A stretch of 7,289 nt of DNA from Candidatus Parvarchaeota archaeon. GTDB taxonomy: Archaea; Nanobdellota; Nanobdellia; Parvarchaeales; Parvarchaeaceae. The notes beneath the pieces are model-generated. The model had not been told where the DNA came from. It did no database searches and worked only from the letters and a program-made list of their open reading frames with translations. Position numbers and translations under genes: made by a program. Where the stretch lies: contig DAHXLI010000025.1 of NCBI GenBank assembly GCA_027366075.1, positions 1 to 7,289 of the forward strand, read 5' to 3'. Positions 4,061 to 7,289 of the stretch are shown piece after piece (within the stretch, counting starts at the first letter, position 1; every line of letters starts with the position of its first letter).

Positions 4061-6184
4061 CAATTTCTTTTGTACGTCTTTTTCATGTAAGTAATAGTAA
4101 ACTTTTCCTGCGATCTTGCTTCCGAGTATGTGAGAAAGCTTGTCCATCCCGGTTGCCTTAAGCTCTGATATGCCTTTGATTCCAATGGAGTAAAGTTTCC
4201 TCCCCCTAACACGTCCTATCTCCGGAACAGAAATTAGAGGCAGCAAGTCCTCTCTTACACCGTATTTTATCCTTGTAGAAAGCTTTGCGATATCATTTGA
4301 CTTTCCGCCAAGAGCCTTGCTCAGCTCTTTAAGGCTGTAAATAAGCCACCTTATACTTTCTATTGTCACATAAAATTCGCCAGGAAGGACTTTGTAATCC
4401 TCTTCTATATTCCTTTCGTTTTTTTCATCGATCCACTCACCTATTATATGAGCCATTTTTATAGCAGAAACAAAACGATCGTATTCTACTAGGTTTTGGT
4501 TCGTTAGAAGTTTAAGCGTATAGCTTTCTTCCTCATATTTCTGGAACTCTGATTGCGAAATCCTTATAAATCTGAACTCCTCTGTGCAGAAAAGAACATG
4601 CAGTATGGAGAACGGGTCGACGCTGCCAGCTTCTTTCATTTTTTCTACGAAACTCATTAACACCAAGCCAGTATATGGGTCCAGATATAATTTATTTATT
4701 AATTTTCCTAGCCGCGTAGCGGAGATTTTGCCGCCTTCGTCCAGTATGAAATCGTGCTCTTCTAAAAAGTTCATCGCCTCTTCTGTCTTTTCTTTTAAGT
4801 CTACGCCTAAGCTAGAGATAAAAAGAGTTTCAAAAAATGAATCAAAGTCTTCTTTTGAACGGTATAATTCTAGGCAAGCAAGCGCTAGCGTGTATTTCCT
4901 TACAGCAATCTCGCTATTGAACTTGGAGATTATCGGTTCTACCTCTCCGTCTATGTACTTCTTCTGTATAAGATCTAAGTCCCTCTCGTTTCGCGCTATT
5001 ATTATTGCTGTACCTTCCTTATCGTACTTTGGTCTTCCTGCTCTCCCAAGCATCTGCTCGATCTCCAAAGCTGGGAGGGATTCTGAACCGTATTCTCCAT
5101 ACCTGTATATGGACGAGATTATCACCGTATTTGCCGGCAGGTTGACCCCCATCGCCAAAGTTGGAGTCGCTACTATGAATTTTATTAAGCCGTTCCTAAA
5201 GCCTCTCTCTATAAGTTTCCTCTGCTTATTTACCAGCCCAGCATGATGAAACGCAACGCCCATTCTTACCGTATCACTTATTTGTTCGCATTGAGAGGTC
5301 GGCCTTTCCAGCACGTTTAAAATCTCGTCGGCAAGTTTGTTTAGGGTTTTTTTCTCGTCCGCAGACAGTTTTGGCGCGATAACATTAGAAATAAGTTTTG
5401 CATTTGACATCGTAGATTTCTTGGTTTGAGAAAATATAAGCGCCTGCTTTTGTTTTTTGATCAGGTCCATCACTATATTTAATAGTGGGTCTTCAACATT
5501 GTTCAGTATTTCTTTCTTGCCACCAAGCAACTCGCCATCGAAATAAACTTTTTTGACTAGTTTTACGGGTCTAAAATCGCTCTTTACGAGTTTGCAGCCA
5601 AGCCAGCTTGCGATATCTTCTGCGTTGCTTATGGTAGCGCTAAGGCCGATTATTTGTGCGCTTGCGAATATTTTCTTATTTAGGGCTATTAAAAATTCTA
5701 GTGTAGGCCCTCGTTCTATGTCTGTCAATAGATGAATTTCATCGTAAACTATGCAGCCAACATTCGTCAGATAATTGCCGGAATTGCGCAAAAGACTGTC
5801 AAGTTTTTCCGTAGACACAAACAAGACGTCGTGAGAACCTATCGTAGAATCGCTTTCGCTATAATCTCCCATCGAAAGAGCGGACTTTACTCCAGGGTAT
5901 TCTCTTGTAAAGTCCTCAAACTTTTCTGATATCAAAGCACGCATCGGGGCGACATAAATCGCTTTTTTCCCGGAGGAAACTGCATTGAGTATCGCCATCT
6001 CGCCTATCAAAGTCTTTCCTGATGCCGTTGGCGCAGACACTAGTATACTCTCTCCATTGAAAAGCCCTTTCTTTATCGCAGCGGCCTGTGGCGGTAGGAA
6101 TTCAGAAATCTTGTCTTTTATCTTATCATAGACAGGCTTTGGTATGTGATTTTCTGCGTCTTGAATTTTCATCTTCTCCACCAC
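4055..6184 (-). CDS. hel308: Hel308-type superfamily 2 DNA helicase
   Basis: A 709-residue ATP-dependent 3'-5' DNA helicase of the Ski2-like/Hel308 group, which acts at stalled replication forks and in recombinational repair. Motifs in order: Q motif LPPQ (30-33), Walker A APTASGKT (51-58, K57), Ia PMRALISEK (80-88), Ib STEKLDSL (124-131), II DEIH (148-151), III SAT (182-184), IV ALIFSQTKK (248-256), V VATPTLAMGVNLPA (338-351) and VI QMLGRAGRP (377-385). A winged-helix and ratchet region follows. The C-terminal VPEIGRVRGRKLYSIGI segment matches the Hel308 IGRxRxRxLY element, where a helix-hairpin-helix-like domain contacts single-stranded DNA. Length is normal and no key residue is missing. 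The first codon is GTG at 6184, with a TATA box about 27 bases upstream; an ATG at 6172 is the alternative start. It is followed after 22 bases by the phosphoesterase gene and is divergent from the glycosyltransferase gene. Confidence 0.93.
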   Translation of the reverse strand: MVEKMKIQDAENHIPKPVYDKIKDKISEFLPPQAAAIKKGLFNGESILVSAPTASGKTLIGEMAILNAVSSGKKAIYVAPMRALISEKFEDFTREYPGVKSALSMGDYSESDSTIGSHDVLFVSTEKLDSLLRNSGNYLTNVGCIVYDEIHLLTDIERGPTLEFLIALNKKIFASAQIIGLSATISNAEDIASWLGCKLVKSDFRPVKLVKKVYFDGELLGGKKEILNNVEDPLLNIVMDLIKKQKQALIFSQTKKSTMSNAKLISNVIAPKLSADEKKTLNKLADEILNVLERPTSQCEQISDTVRMGVAFHHAGLVNKQRKLIERGFRNGLIKFIVATPTLAMGVNLPANTVIISSIYRYGEYGSESLPALEIEQMLGRAGRPKYDKEGTAIIIARNERDLDLIQKKYIDGEVEPIISKFNSEIAVRKYTLALACLELYRSKEDFDSFFETLFISSLGVDLKEKTEEAMNFLEEHDFILDEGGKISATRLGKLINKLYLDPYTGLVLMSFVEKMKEAGSVDPFSILHVLFCTEEFRFIRISQSEFQKYEEESYTLKLLTNQNLVEYDRFVSAIKMAHIIGEWIDEKNERNIEEDYKVLPGEFYVTIESIRWLIYSLKELSKALGGKSNDIAKLSTRIKYGVREDLLPLISVPEIGRVRGRKLYSIGIKGISELKATGMDKLSHILGSKIAGKVYYYLHEKDVQKKLI

Positions 6185-6207
6185 TAGATTTAATAATTGT
6201 ATCTATA

Positions 6208-6215
6208 ATATTAAA
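6208..6215 (-). promoter_or_regulatory. TATA box of the helicase gene
   Basis: TTTAATAT on the minus strand is centred about 27 bases before the GTG at 6184, which supports GTG initiation on a leaderless mRNA. A second A/T-rich box (6188-6195) is too close to either start to be a good promoter. Confidence 0.45.
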
Positions 6216-6232
6216 GCCGTTTAAAATAAGAA

Positions 6233-6270
6233 GTTTAAATCTAAGTGGCTACATCATAAATATACAAAGG
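6233..6270 (+). promoter_or_regulatory. Promoter and ribosome binding site of the glycosyltransferase gene
   Basis: TTTAAAT (6234-6240) would start transcription near 6263, leaving a leader of about 13 bases that contains AAAGG (6266-6270), a short Shine-Dalgarno-like sequence 5 bases before the ATG at 6276. This is the only gene here whose layout suggests a leader rather than a leaderless start. The nearer box ATAAATATA (6256-6264) is too close to the ATG to direct a useful start. Confidence 0.4.
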
Positions 6271-6275
6271 CAAGT

Positions 6276-7289
6276 ATGAAAGTTCTTTTTCTAGGATGGG
6301 AATTTCCGCCCCACTCTATAGGCGGCCTAGGCCGACACACTTATGAAGTTGTCAAAGAGTTGTCAAAAATGGCGGAGGTAAGCCTCGTGCTCCCATTTTC
6401 TGACTATCAGAGGATACCAAAAGTAAAGTTTGAAATCGCGCCTTTGGCCGGCGTCACGAGCATCTACAAGAACTTCAAAGCCGCCGGCTTCAGCGAGCTT
6501 TACGGGGATATCGAGAACGAAATAGGTTCTTACACAAAGAATGTCTTAAGGATAGCAAAGACGGATAAATTCGATATCATACAGGCAAACGACTGGATAA
6601 CGGCACGTGCAGGGATAGAAGTTAAAAAACTTACTGGAAAGCCGCTTGTAATAACGATGCACAGCACCGAGAGCGACAGAACGGCCGGACATCCTTCACC
6701 AGCAATTGAACGCGAGGAAAAGAACGCAGTCATGGGCGCAGACGCGATAGTTGCTGTTAGTGAAAGATTAAAACGAGAACTAATCAAAAATTACAGTGTA
6801 AAGCCCGAAAAAATATTGGTCATATACAATGCGATAGACCGTTCCGAGTTTAATCTGTCTAGAACAAACGAGAGATCAAAAATAGTCTTATACACAGGAA
6901 GACTCTCGCCCCAAAAAGGGATAGACCACTTAATAAGAGCGTTCAAGATTGTGGCCAAAAACGACGAGGATGCCCTTCTCTACGTGGTCGGCGAAGGCCC
7001 AGAACTGAAGAATTTGATAGAACTTTCTATAGATCTTAGACTCAGCGATAAAGTTATCTTTTTGGGCAGAGTATCTGATGAAGATATCGATTACTTCTAT
7101 TCTATCGCCAGAGTGTTTGTTATGCCCTCCGTCTCGGAACCTTTTGGCATAACCGCCCTTGAGGCTATCGCTTCTGGTACGCCAACCATAGTTTCTGCCC
7201 AGTCCGGCGTTGCTGAAGTCTTAAAGAACGTGTTCAAAGTAGATTTCTGGGACTCGGGCCAGATGGCGGATATGATACTCGCCTTACTG
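6276..7289 (+). CDS. GT4-family glycosyltransferase (glycogen synthase-like), C-terminus cut by the window
   Basis: 338 codons are present and the frame is still open at the last base. It is a GT-B fold retaining glycosyltransferase of family GT4. The N-terminal domain starts MKVLFLGWEFPPHSIGGLGRH, with the glycine-rich GGLG loop (16-19) that binds the nucleotide sugar or acceptor, and includes HSTE and a GADAIVAVSE segment. The C-terminal domain has TGRLSPQKG, with R209 and K214 positioned to contact the donor phosphates, then VVGEGPEL, and the family's EX7E motif EPFGITALE (E288, E296). The WEFPP...GGLG start is common in archaeal enzymes annotated as glycogen or starch synthase-like, so glycogen or cell-surface glycan synthesis is likely; donor and acceptor are undetermined. 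It has no signal peptide. It is divergent from the helicase gene across 91 bases. Confidence 0.9.
   Translation, partial: MKVLFLGWEFPPHSIGGLGRHTYEVVKELSKMAEVSLVLPFSDYQRIPKVKFEIAPLAGVTSIYKNFKAAGFSELYGDIENEIGSYTKNVLRIAKTDKFDIIQANDWITARAGIEVKKLTGKPLVITMHSTESDRTAGHPSPAIEREEKNAVMGADAIVAVSERLKRELIKNYSVKPEKILVIYNAIDRSEFNLSRTNERSKIVLYTGRLSPQKGIDHLIRAFKIVAKNDEDALLYVVGEGPELKNLIELSIDLRLSDKVIFLGRVSDEDIDYFYSIARVFVMPSVSEPFGITALEAIASGTPTIVSAQSGVAEVLKNVFKVDFWDSGQMADMILALL

Noticed and set aside
4584..5246. 220-codon open frame on the plus strand
   Set aside because: It lies wholly antisense to the helicase motif V/VI and C-terminal region, whose conserved motifs show the real strand; the product is Ser/Phe-rich with no family resemblance.
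6530..6787. 85-codon open frame on the minus strand
   Set aside because: Antisense to the glycosyltransferase coding region; no motif or promoter supports it.

Overview
The window looks archaeal. It carries a TtuA/NcsA-type tRNA thiolase with Fe-S cysteines, a Hel308-type helicase, a tRNA-Arg gene interrupted by a tiny bulge-helix-bulge intron, and TATA boxes placed about 25-27 nt upstream of start codons with no Shine-Dalgarno sequence (leaderless genes). Low G+C, small proteins and tight packing would fit a DPANN-type archaeon such as an ARMAN-like lineage, but the taxon is inferred from general features only.

Layout. Bases 1-389 form a large imperfect inverted repeat (two 121-base arms around a 147-base loop) that splits a tRNA 2-thiolation gene. 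The ATP-binding PP-loop part reads on the minus strand (289 to 1). The Fe-S and zinc-ribbon part reads on the plus strand (to 898). The arms overlap in the protein they encode, so this is most simply a contig-end fold-back chimera; a real inverted duplication is less likely. Next, on the plus strand, come a 420-residue cysteine-free coiled-coil protein (939-2201) with a 46-residue internal period and, 8 bases on, a 158-residue winged-helix protein (2210-2686). These look like a two-gene operon of unknown function.

A block of minus-strand genes follows: an 89-residue winged-helix protein (2683-2952) whose stop codon overlaps the previous gene's stop in a shared CTAG; a probable 50-residue small protein (3098-3250); the split tRNA-Arg(UCG) gene (3287-3376); a calcineurin-like phosphoesterase (3421-4032); and a complete Hel308-type helicase (4055-6184). 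A 91-base divergent promoter region separates the helicase from a plus-strand GT4 glycosyltransferase that runs off the end of the window (6276-7289).

Functional themes are tRNA modification and maturation, DNA repair (Hel308) and glycan synthesis. The coiled-coil/winged-helix pair and the small protein are the least explained parts. I saw no CRISPR array, transposase or phage gene.
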